Shown here piece by piece: positions 35,237 to 47,900 of a stretch of DNA of 64,000 nt. Both the position numbers and the translations under genes were made by a program. The stretch spans positions 26,674,564 to 26,738,563 of the forward strand of contig NC_092571.1 of assembly GCF_037975245.1 (NCBI RefSeq), read 5' to 3'. The notes under the pieces were generated by a model, which saw only the letters and a program-made list of their open reading frames with translations, had not been told where the DNA came from and made no database searches. This DNA is from Apostichopus japonicus. Lineage: Eukaryota > Echinodermata > Holothuroidea > Aspidochirotida > Stichopodidae. The stretch's first letter is position 1, and each line of letters starts with the position of its first letter.

Positions 35237-38200
35237 TGATTATTTGGCCAAATATTTTTTAGGATGTTGTTAGATTTAGGATAGCAATGTTGGATTAGGC
35301 TGGCATTACACAATAGTAGTTTATTAACATACAGTATTCATCTCGATAACAGTACACAACATATTTTACGTTGCATAACTTTTAAAAAATTTGTAATGTT
35401 GAGAATCATACTTTCTGATATTTCTGTGCAATTTTCTGTATTCTTAAACTTTATGTTTCATGAATGATCATTGATAATATGTATAGTTTGTGGTTATAAA
35501 TTCTGCAAAGTAGTGTACATAGAACTCTCAGGGAATGGTGATATTTTGCAAATACCATCAAACTGTGGTATCTATTACATTTGTTCCCATCATTCATTGT
35601 GCAGTATTTTAAACTCATACATTTTTCACATCATTTTGTGCAGTATGTTAAACTCATCCATATGGGCTAGTGATACTAAATTTGTTCCTCTGCAAGACAG
35701 CCATAGTTGCTCTCAAAAATTGCTTAAGTTTTACCTATTTATAGGCAAGAGCCTATAAAGTTTAAGTCACCAGGCATGCTAAGACTAATGCTAGGTGCAT
35801 CCAATGCAACTCTTTCCTTTTGCACCAGACAGTTTGTGCAATGGAATCAGGGACAGGAAGATGTCATGCTTGAGACAATATTAAACAGTACACATTGGCA
35901 GGGTTAAGGCACTCAATCGTTAGGAAATATCCATAAGAAATATTCTTCTTTTGGGAATGATGTGTACTGTATGTGAAGGAAGTGTGTTCTTTTGTACAAG
36001 GAAATGCATGGTTGAGGCTGAACTAAATAATAAATACATAATAAATACATAATACATACATATTCAAAGTTCTTGTTTCCATTTTTTATTGCACAAGCTT
36101 AATGCATTTCTGTCAATTGTTTGGTATATATAACATTATAGTCTGTAATTTCTCAATGAAATGATGTGTTCTCTCTCTTTCTCTCTAGCACAGAAATTAT
36201 GGGATTAAACCACTAGTAGGATGTGTATCATTACTTAACTAAGTAGTAAAAAAGTAAAAACTAACTGGGAAATTAAACAGAAATTTTGAAAGGGCAAAGA
36301 AATTTTTGGTTAGAACGGTAATCAAACCATGAAGTCACATAGCGATCAGCAACTAATTAAGAAGTTACTGGTTGGATCTTGTTCTAGCCAAAAACTCTCA
36401 AAATTGAAATAAATATGCATTCACATTCTCATCTAAACACAAAATATTTCAGTTTGCCCTAAACATAGACTGTAGGTACTAACTAACCAAACTTAAATAA
36501 TCTCGAGGTTGAGAGCTGAATATTCTACTGACATATGATTCAAGAAAGTATCTGTTGTGAACCTGTGTCATTCAGGGGCATTAATTATGCCCTCCAAAAT
36601 AAGTTAAACAATCTCAAAACTTGATCACAAAGGAACTTCCAAAAACTTTAGTTATGCAACCTGCCACATTAACTTGTCTTAATTTGAAGCTCCTTGATAT
36701 CTAGTTATAATTTGGAGGGTAAGAATGAATTCAGAAAAGTAATCTTTTCTTTAGCATCCTAAAATATGAAGGCGATTCTGGTAACGTTTTATAATTACAA
36801 CAAAGTATGACAGTTTGTATGGGTCTTTACTTATTACAGCATTTTTTTCTGCCCTACACTAATGGGCACATGTCCAACCCGACCGTATATGCTTAAGCAG
36901 TCGGTCCAAACATCTTTCATACACTGTTCTGAACCACTGTTGGCCCCATCTGGCCTAGCTGCCTTGATCCACCCCTTATCTTCACGATATGACATTCGAT
37001 TTGGCCTGTGTGTACCTTCCACTATGAAGCATCAAGATCCTTAGAGGCCAGTTAGTTGCACAATTAAACTTTACAAATTATTTACACTTTCATTGCTTCC
37101 ACGCAATATTTAACATCCACGTTTTATCTTGTGGTCAGCAGGGAAAAAACTGACAGTCAGTTACCAGAGTGGGAGATAAGAGGGGTCACCTAGCTAACTT
37201 TTGACCCATATTTCCTACGGGCAAAAATTCGCAAGGAGGTATGATGGTTACACGTTAAAACAAACAGTCACAATAAACTCTATTTATCGTTACAATTGAG
37301 GTTGCTCAATTTTATCAGTCTTATATTACGTATACAAAATATGATGCAAGTTATGATGATGACACCCCATCCCACCCCCACCCCCCCCCCGTCCCTATCA
37401 CACACATGTATGCAGTAGCTTTATCTTTCTCTACAAAGATAACAGTTACCTATATAATAAGTTAACAGTAATCATCTTAACAAAAATACAACTTATTAGC
37501 TACAAAATAAGACTTTCCCCCTTTTCTTTTTCAGATTTAGTAAACTGGTTTTTTGCTGGAACTTTTGCTAAATTTTCAATACTATACTTGGTACAAAACT
37601 GCCAACTTAATGTAGTTCATTAGCTTGATAATTCAAGTTTCGAAAGAAACAAAAAATGATGACTACTCCAAGGAAATCAGTGTCTGGGCATTGAAACAGT
37701 TGGAGTCCGACAATTGTTAAACAATTAGTTCCACCTTACAGTAGGCCTTACGTTTACTTGGTAACAAACACTAGGACATCAAACCCCAAACACACTGCTC
37801 TAAAGCACACATTGGAAAATAATATCTAAAAGATAAAATACTGTCAGCAATGGACAAAGTCAAACAACACACCATACATACTCTTTGTTGGTCTTAGACA
37901 TTTGTTTGCATTTTCAAAGTTTTTAGATTTTTCAATCAATGTGTTTGCTACTCATTCACAGATGCACTTAGAAGGCCTCAATATTTCCTACATTTTGAGT
38001 GTGTTGCTATATAGTTTACTACATAATTCTGCTCATCATTAATTCATGTTCGATCTTTGATATATGTAAGCCAAAGCTATGACTCTGGCATCCTTCTCTA
38101 AAGAAAGACATTCACAGAAAGGCCATGTTTACCCGTAATGCCCCTTCAAGACATAAATGAATACATAGCCAGTAAATATCTGTAATATAGATACACCTTC

Positions 38201-38774
38201 AACACATTAAATAAATAGATTCTGTTTCAAATAGAGATTCCAACTTGCTCACTAATTTAGTTACCTGATATTCTGATTACAAAACTGTATAGTTATCAAA
38301 GTCTACCCAAATTTACAGTAAATGGCCAAACTATGTTGCTTTTCAACAGTCTCCATGGAAACGTGAATGGCTGGAAAACTACATTGCTACCAATCATGCT
38401 TCAAAAATTGGTATATAAATCAAAGAAGTGATTTTTGGTTTAAAAAACAACAACAGAATGATGTATGTCAAATTAAATAGGAACATGTCTTTATCTATTC
38501 CCCATGACTTGATACAGATGCACCATCATGCCAATCTCACATACGTAAAAACAAACAACATCTTGCTAGAATCTTCCAAACTACGGAATATAAGCCTACC
38601 AACAGGTTACACAACTCTCAGTTGATAAGACTAGAGACTGCCGCTTCCAAAGGGACAGCATCTATCAATCCATCAAAACATCCTCCAGCAGAGGCAGTCT
38701 CCATAGGACTATGCCAGCCCTACCTCTGGGCAAAATGATCAAGCTTCATATTTCATCTTCACTTCCCCATCACA
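35237..38774. other. Convergent intergenic region
   Basis: 3.5 kb between the stops of the Mab-21 gene (+) and POLRMT (-). It contains the candidate poly(A) signals at 36029-36045, a (CT)n tract near 36171-36188 and a poly-C tract at 37370-37390. No gene recognised. Confidence 0.75.
36029..36045 (+). terminator. Candidate poly(A) signals of the Mab-21 gene
   Basis: Two AATAAA hexamers (36029-36034 and 36040-36045), about 0.8 kb after the stop codon. Confidence 0.45.
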
Positions 38775-38913
38775 TCAACTGAAGAAATAAGTTGATTCCA
38801 AGACATTTTTTAGGTCAAATTCTCCGGTCTCCGGAACCTTCTCCACGTAATCTTTGACCTTCAGGATCTCCATGGGGTTTCCTTGTTTTATCCTCATCCC
38901 TGGACCTACCTCT
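38775..38913 (-). CDS. POLRMT: POLRMT exon 27 (C terminus)
   Basis: Residues 1491-1536. '[16 protein letters not shown]' then TGA at 38775-38777, the exact family C terminus. Acceptor 'aaattacag'. Confidence 0.96.
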
Positions 38914-41900
38914 CTGTAATTTGAGATCAAACATGAAGAAACTTAATGCATCAACCTCAAAGTAAATTAGAGAGAAACCATGATAAATATATGGTTCAAT
39001 TCACTGGTAACTGGTAGAAATATGCATCACCATCCAAAGGGTAAGGGAAGCACGAGAGTACCCAGAGTTTATGGTATTGTCGCATACTACTGAATGCACT
39101 AAACATGATTAATATTATGAATATTTCATTTAACAGCCTACAATTCCATCTCACAAAGGCTTTCACTTTGTTTTAGCACACAATAAACTTGAATAAGACC
39201 ATTTGACCATAAGACCAGGTTTGTGTATGTATATGTAGATGTTACAATCACAACAGTTTGATACTTACAGCTCTCCAAACTTCTCCACCAGATTTTTAGC
39301 AAGGTTGTGCAATATCGGCTGCTCATGAAGCATTACAAATTGTTCTCTGCAAATCTACCCAGCAAAAGGAAAGAGAAAAAAAAACACTTCTAGAAATCAT
39401 GATTTTTAAAAGCATCTTGAAAAACATGAGCCATGATTTATTGTACTTTCACAGAAACACTGGAATGCAATATATCACATTTGTTTTCTTCATATTCCAT
39501 GAATTAGGGCAAAAATAGATATTAATTTACACTTCTTAGAATGAATGTAAAATATTGTTTTCATGTGAGATGACAAAGTTCAAGAAATCCTACTGAATTG
39601 TTACATCCTTACCTCGTTCATCAGATCTACAGAACACGGGTGAGTCCAGAAGCAGTCGTGGACTGATGCAAATGTAACCCCCAACCTTTGACAATGAAGT
39701 GAGGTTAGCATCATGTGTGTTGAATCCAGGGAATGAATAAAATTCGGTGGGAATGCGTTCTTCTGCTTCTGAGCATCGGGTCGACTACAAGAGAAATGAA
39801 CGGTTATTGCAATAAAGGGGCAGAGTAAATATTGATGCAGACAAATACAACTGAAATGCATTAAAATCCGAAGTGGTGGAACCAGAGGGCACATGCCCTC
39901 CCAATTATGTGAAAGCCCTAAAAATAGCCCCTTTCTATGAATTTCAAGTGCCCCTTCTTGGTAACAAAATGTGACGTTTGTAACCTCTGTAACCTTTGAT
40001 ATGCTTTGTAGAAAAATTGTAAAATATAAAGACAGAAATGTCCTTATACTGGAAACAAAACTTAAATACTGGAATTTTTGGTACAGAGGATTCATTTTGC
40101 CGCAATGTTTTGGTGATAACTTTGTGGGTTGCCCCCTCAATTCAAAGTCATATATCCCGATGCCCGACCACGTGTGTGCCCGTCCAGAATGAACCCGCCT
40201 CCCCTGCCCCTGATTATTAACATGATAGTATTTTGCAATGTGCCACAGTTATTACTGACTCCAGAAAAAACTATTATCATCATTTTTGACGTTGGCATTA
40301 CCGAGTCAACAGTATATACAACAGGCAGACTGCCTTAAAGCTACTATCTCCTGTCAATAACAGGTTTATCTTATAGCGGCTCATCTGTAGCGAGTTATTT
40401 AATAACAACAATATTTGTATCAGCAATCTTGAAGACAGTCTTAACAGAGGAATTGAAGTTTTGAGGATGAATAAAGGAGGAAACTAGAAGGTTGAATGAG
40501 GTTGTTCAATCTGAATATTTGATGTTTAGCTATGTTAAAGTAACTTACCCTTTTGCATTGGTGGTGTCATTGTGGTACAGGGACCACTTCTCTGTGGTAC
40601 TGACCCACACTTGATTCTTCTTGTGGTACGGCTGTACGATTGGTAGACCCAGGGGCGTGACCCACTCCACAGAGGAGCCTCCTTTGGCGATCATTAAGGC
40701 ACTCTCGGTGAGCCAATCCTTACAGAGAAAGATATAACAATGGATGAAGATTACATGGTGTTGTGTTCTAAGAGATAAATCTGAACTTTGTGTTGGATCT
40801 TAACTGTTTGTCCATCTGACCATGAGCATGTCATATTTGCAATATGAAGCTACCTAGTTGTTTAACTGCTCTGTAATAGAGAGTTTCTGTTTCATTCAAA
40901 GCAGTAAAAGTTTGCATCCCACAAATTCAATGGAATGTTTTGATTTGTTGATCCTGGAAAACCCTTGTGGTGGACCAACATTGGCAGATTCTACTTTCAG
41001 GTGTGTCAATTTTGCACAGTTGTAACTGTTATGGAATAAAGAAATTGAGGAGACTATGAACAGCAAAGTGAACCTAAGATTGCTTCACAAGATTTTGGAG
41101 AGTTCAAAATGCAGTAATTAATGATACCAAACAATGATAAAATATTCACAGAAAGGAAAACTAAAAATATTAAAGCCAAAACGTTTTAGAAAAACAGTCA
41201 ATTATATCTGTAATGGTAACAGAAAATAATTATCAGTTACAAAAGTTGTGACTGTTATGGAATAAAGAAAATTGAGTAGACAATGAAAAGCAAAACAAAG
41301 TTCTTAGCAGAGAATTAAGCTACACTGGAACAAAGTTTGGAGACTGACTTAATCAGGAAGAAAACAAAAATCAACAAGAATCTGCCGAATCACTCACTGA
41401 CAGACAGACCAAGTCTGACTTTCTGAAATACCTGTATTTCTCTGGTTTTGGCAAACATCTTTCCCAGCGATTGAAAGACTTTTAGAACCAGATAGCCGGC
41501 TGCATACCAGGCATCGTTCTCTGAGAGGACTTCCGCGTCCTTCAACTGGCGGAAGATTTGATGACGTCCTCCGAATGCTGTCACACCGTAGACCACAGTC
41601 ATCACTGTTTGCTTAACAACCTGTAGAGTATTGAAACGATTATCACCAGGTAACGAATATTACCAGGTAATGAACATCACCAGGAAACGAATACTACCAG
41701 GTAACGAATATTACCAGGTAACGAACGAATATTACCAGGTAACGAACGAATATTACCAGGTAAAAATGACAGATAGTTGCTTTATATACACCCAGTACAT
41801 TGCCCAATACTATGGCTTTTAACTTGTCCCTCCCATCTTACACAAAACACATGTAGGAACAGACATTCAACAATACAAATATTGTCTTAATAAATGTAGG

Positions 41901-44900
41901 CACTATGTAGACGATTTTGATGGCATCTTTCTCATCACAAGTTATTTTTTTTTTTTTATGAACTTGTTGAGCTCTTATAAGTTTGATACCTTGGAATGTT
42001 TGATCAACAACTTTAAGCTACATCCATTTACTTTATATTAACCACATAGCAGAATATAAGACCAAAACTTCTGCTACTTGCTTGTTGAAGTGATGACAAC
42101 ATGCTACAACTTTTATTGATGACTTTTGTTTATTATTTGCTAATTATAAGGGTTATAGTGAAACTGGCTTATAGTTAAACTGGATCATAACGAAGTATTA
42201 CTATTCTTAACTACAGACAAATTTATTTAGGATACAACATACAAAAGTTTAAAATTACGAAAAAGAAAGGAAAAAGATGAAAAAGCAAGACTCTGATTTC
42301 TCATCTGAAATATTCCAAACTTTCCACCAAAATAAAATTAGGAACTTCTTAAAACAATTACCTTCCTGTGAACAGAACCCTTCAAAGTCTTTGCAATTTT
42401 CAGTCCATTTTGTGCATCTTTCTCTCTCAGTTCTTCCACCTGATAAGCAAAAAAAAAAATTTAATAATAATGGTTTGAAATTAAAAGAATTATGATTAAC
42501 CCCGACATTTTATTTAATGTCAAGTACATTTTTATTAAAATAAACCGCAATGGTTTAAAACTAACAACATCTTTTTACAATGTCTGTGAATGTTTCTGTA
42601 AAATTCACTTTTCAGCCTAGATAATTAACATATGTGAAGGACTCCTTCGTGTTGCCTTAACATCACAGATTGAGTAATCCAATCTTCCACAGAACTTTTG
42701 CTTTCATCAAGAATATGCTAATCTTTTTTGTTTCACTGTGAAGTTCCCATAATGCAGTTCATCAGCATATCACATTTATTACATAAACAGTGACAGCTAA
42801 TAATGGAAATTATTGCAAACAAAGAAACCAAAAGACATTTGGCAACTAATATTATATGAATAATAATGAAGATAAGAAAAGAAAAATGAAAGACAAAGAG
42901 ACGAAAGGTTTATCAACTTAATTTGTCATTTTAACAACTTTAAATTAGCTAACTTAATATGTGAATTCAACACTGGAACTAGGATGTTTCATTAAAGCAG
43001 CTTTTTGATTCCTTTTCTATCATTTTCTCAACTCTGTTGACCCAACTATGCCATAACCACATACATAACTAGCTTATTTATTCAAATCTAACTTTGAATG
43101 GTGGAATAAAAGTTGAAAAATTTACAACTTCGAACATTGTTTTTCCCAAAGATATTTTCCAAAAGCGAATATCAAATATTTAAAGCTGTCACCCTCGAGG
43201 AGCTGTCCCACCTAAGATATTTAATCTGCTTTACTAATCACTCCTCAATGCTTTGGAATGATATGGTGGGCTAGATCTTCACAGCAAAGTACCTTTGAAA
43301 TTCCCTTAACAATTTAGGCATGCTCAAAACTTGCAATATATACTAATGATTTAGAGATTAACACAAGCTGCAGTCGAACGATTATCGTAGCTCTTGACAT
43401 TGTGTCGATGACGAGCAAAATGGGAATGACTTAATGAGACCATGAGGAACTCTATCATACCATCTGTGCAACACCGCTGTAGACATCTTGTGGAACTGGG
43501 AACGGGTGGAGGTTAACCTGCTGTGCCCCTATGATGTCACGGCCGAGAGCAGCGTAATGTTGAAGACCGTTACATGAGCCATCCTGAAAAAGTGGTCGGC
43601 AAATTAATAATATTGGGAAGAGGTGCTTGCATTAATCACAAATATGAATAACCAGTGCATGAGAGAAGAATTTAAAAGTTCAATACTTAAAAAGTAAAAA
43701 ATGCTCTATGATTGAAAAACCCTGTTTGCCCCTTGTTATGTTTATCTGGACCAGACAAGGCCTTGTCTCTTACCCCTTCTCTTAGGTGAACCCCTATAGT
43801 CAATAAGCATCTCCTAAAGCAGCAACAAGGGTAATGAAATATTAAAGGGATTGTGTTCTCTTTTATTCCAAAGAAATGAAGTGTTTAGAAATCAAGCTGT
43901 TTCACTTTAAGGCCCAAACGATATTAGAAAAATTTAGAATTCAATTTAGTAGTTTGTTCAATCAGTATGGGGAAGGATGTTGGGGAGAGTGAAGGAGGAA
44001 GTGGGATTGACTGACAGCTAATGTGTTCATATATTTTTGGACAATTTTTCTTTTTTTTCTTTAATAAATCCTCAAATTTTTAACTCTTTAAGATGGAATC
44101 TATTCGAAGCCAATCCTCCCAAACTTCAAAAAATTCACTAAGTTTTCACAAAATCAACCAGCAAAGTGCCTTACTAAGCATTCCTTACAACAATGTGCCT
44201 GACTAATCATTCCTTATTTGCCTGAGCATCTGTTAAATATTTACTTGGAAAATAAGTAAGGGTTCTACATCTGGTTCATTCTGCTCAACATAGCATTACT
44301 CTATGGCATGTTAAAGAGATCTAATGCATTAAAGAGTACCTTACCTGGTGTATCGGTAGATGACTGACATATTTCTCTGGGTCTGGAGATCTAACAGCCT
44401 CTGCTATGTCCATACAACATGCCAGAGCCTGCCACGGTTCATCCGTTTGCTGCCACCACTTTTTACCCTGTTTAAATAGATAAAGCTGATACCGTGAACG
44501 GTCATAACAGATAATGTTCGGAACTATACTCGTCTTATTTATATCTTTCCATCAAATAATAATAACAAGATGATAGTAAAACAAGAGAATAAAGTCTCAG
44601 ACAAACAGAACATACAAGCAACTCAAAGGAACACTTAAATTATGCTGAAGTCATTCATAACAACATACAGTATAAGATTTGGACAATTCCATTCAGGTAA
44701 CGCTTATATCACAGACAACCTTTGTAATACACCAGTATATCATTTCCAGTAATTTTATCACCAGTGTCACCGATCGACGAGTCATCTGTGGATCCGAGAC
44801 ATGAAACATTCAAACAATCTTACACCTTGCCTTCCTCTATTTCCTTAATTTTCAACTCAAATTTAAAATTCCAATTCATTTTCTTGACAACTTTCCTCTG

Positions 44901-47900
44901 ACTGCCTCCATTGCTGTCATCATAGAATTTAATAGAAAATACACATCTTCCACTGGTTCGGTCATTTCTTGCTTCTCGGGGAATCTTGATCTAGCGGATC
45001 TCTAACATCTGTAATATATAACATGAAACTCTCCAAGGACATTTAGAACATTACAAAGGACTCACCTCAAATGGTTGATCAGCAGAATCCAATATGTCAG
45101 GAAGTATCTCATTTGCATATGTCAACCTCTCGGCCAATGAACATCTATTGAAGGAAAGCCATTACAAGCAATAAGACTACGAAAATAATGTTGAAGTGAA
45201 AGTCCCGAGGGACGAGAAAAAATACTAAAGACGGTGACAAGAGAGAAGGTTGAGTGGGAGGGTGCATGGGAGTAATGTGAGTGCCAAGGAAGTAGAGAGT
45301 AACAGGGTTTACTTAGACCAAGAGAACTGAAAGACATTTAGAAAACACAAAGCAGAATCAAATTAACTATGGCTAAAAAGAGTATGCTTAAAACACATAT
45401 TACAACAAATTTTTCAGAATGTAATATTTAACTACTGATCCTAAGATCTTCTAACGCAGACGGTGATATACATTTATTCATTCAAGAATAATATTTGTAC
45501 AAGTAGGCAGATCAAAGAAAGACAAAAAACAACTAACAAAGATAGTGATATACCTATATTCATTCAAGAATGATCATTTCACAAGTAGGCAGACAGAAAA
45601 ACAGTTAATCAAAATACAGCAATCATGTTAGTTTGTTAAGACAGAACGAATAGACTTGCCTTTTCTTCAGCCCACTTAAATTGATCAAGTGTATCTTAAG
45701 CCAGTCCAGACCTTTCTCTCCCAAGGGTTGTCCCTGGGCAAACTGCAGGAGGCTTCTGGTGACATCACTGCCGAGATGATTAAAGTGAGGCGGACAGGGG
45801 TAAACTCGACCACGGAAATCCATGTTATGTGGGAACCAAAAGATATCATCCCGAAACTGTAAGAAATTCACAAAAGAACAGAATGTTTATGATTCTGTGT
45901 ACATCTTAAATATGATTAGCTATGGAGAGTTTACAAACTATGGATCATACATCAATGGTGAGAAATGTTAGAGTTTACAAAATATGGACCATATTTACAG
46001 GATTTAGCTCTTGAAGGTTTAAAACTATTGATCATTGTGACATAAAATGGATCATACTGATTTAAAACTATGGATCACACAGCAATGGTGAGAAATGTTG
46101 GAGCTTACAAAATATTGATTTTATACTAACATGATTAGTTCCAGAGGGTTTACAAACTACGAATCATACTTTCTTAACTTGCTATTTAATTGTTGCATGG
46201 TACGGACCATACTTACATGATTAGCTATGGAGAGTTTGTAGAGCATGTCCATTCTCAAAGAATGCATCTCTGCTTGAGATTTTCTCATAGCTGCCCTCTC
46301 CTGGTGGATCTTGGCTATTTCCTCTGGTGTAGCATCACTATAACAAATGTAACAAGGACAAAATAGAAATGACATACAGGCCACTAGCAAAGCAACTGTA
46401 GAAAACATAACAAATTAGAGCTTGGTAGGAGCATACTTTATTTTCTCGTGTATATGTGTGAATGTTAAGGGGAGGGGACATGTGTGGGAGGGGGGGGGGG
46501 TGCTAAAGGTAACTAGAAGTAAATATTGCATAGCTTGCTAAATATCTACTCTATAGAATGCTGTGACACCATTTCTTACCCTGGAAGAAGTCAATATAAA
46601 ATAATTCATTTCACAAAGTATCGATAGGTTATTAAAGCATCTTATAATGGAATAAACTAAGGATTTTCTGAATCAGCAGTTGTCACACCAAATTATCTAT
46701 ATCCTTGCTTGCTAATATCCATATGAAATGTTCTGGTTGGTGATGGATAATTCATAAATGCCAAAGAAATGGAATATTTTGTTCATGAAGATGGATTATC
46801 TTTCAGATATATCCTTACACTTATGCCTGACTGTGCTTATTAGGTGGTTATCAACAAACTGTTAGATTAAGGATAAACTTTACCTTGTTATAGGAGGTGG
46901 AGAGGGATAGACAGAGGATGGTAGTGGTATGTCCAGCTCTTTGCTGCCCTCCTTCTTAAATATATCAATTATAATGTCCAGCATCTACAGAAGGAACAAC
47001 ACAGGGTAAGAAATTAATTTTTCCATAAGTAACTCAATACATGCCAACAGAGATGTAATTGTCAGAGATTACTGTTTTAAATAGTATCTTAGTGTAGGCA
47101 AAATATTTCTGTATGAAACAAAAGTTCTGTTTTTGGTAATGATGTGCAATTGACACATCAAAGTAATTGGTTGTCATCAGTATGTGAACATGAGAAGATT
47201 GAAGTACTCAACAGGTAAGGACTAAACAATCCATATCTTTGAGCAGCACTTGGTAATGATGTGCCATTGACATATCAAAGTAATTGCTTGTCACCAGTAT
47301 GTGAACAGGAGAATATTGATGTCCTAAACACGTAAGGACTACACAATCCATATCTTTGAGCAGCTCTGTCACACTTGCTAATGATATGCCATGTCATATC
47401 AAAGTAATTGGTTGTCATGGCTATGTAAACAGGAGAAGATTGAGATACTCAACACATAAGGACTAAACAATTCACATCTTTGAGCAGCTCTGTCACACTT
47501 GGTTGATATTATTTCTTTTTCAAACTCACAAAGTTTGACAATGAAATCCTCACCTTCTTGTTAACTATCCATGGAACGCTGCTGAGTTGGTTCAAGGAAT
47601 CCAGGACAGGGTGAAGCTCTGGTGTTTCAGCTTTGTCTAAAATGAGCTGGGACTGGAGGGAGCCCTCTTTGCATCTCATTAATTTAGCTGATGAAGAAAG
47701 ACAATGGATGGTCAGTCAGATGTGATGTTAATCCATAACTACAAGGTTTTGTCAATTAACTTCAGATTGCAGGAGAACAAAGAATCAAATTAAATTTAGG
47801 TCATTTTTTTTTTCTAATGACATCATTGTCACATTTGAATGGTAGAATTTAGTTGATTTGAATTTTTTTTATGAGAGAAGAAGTCAATCTGTCAGCTGTT

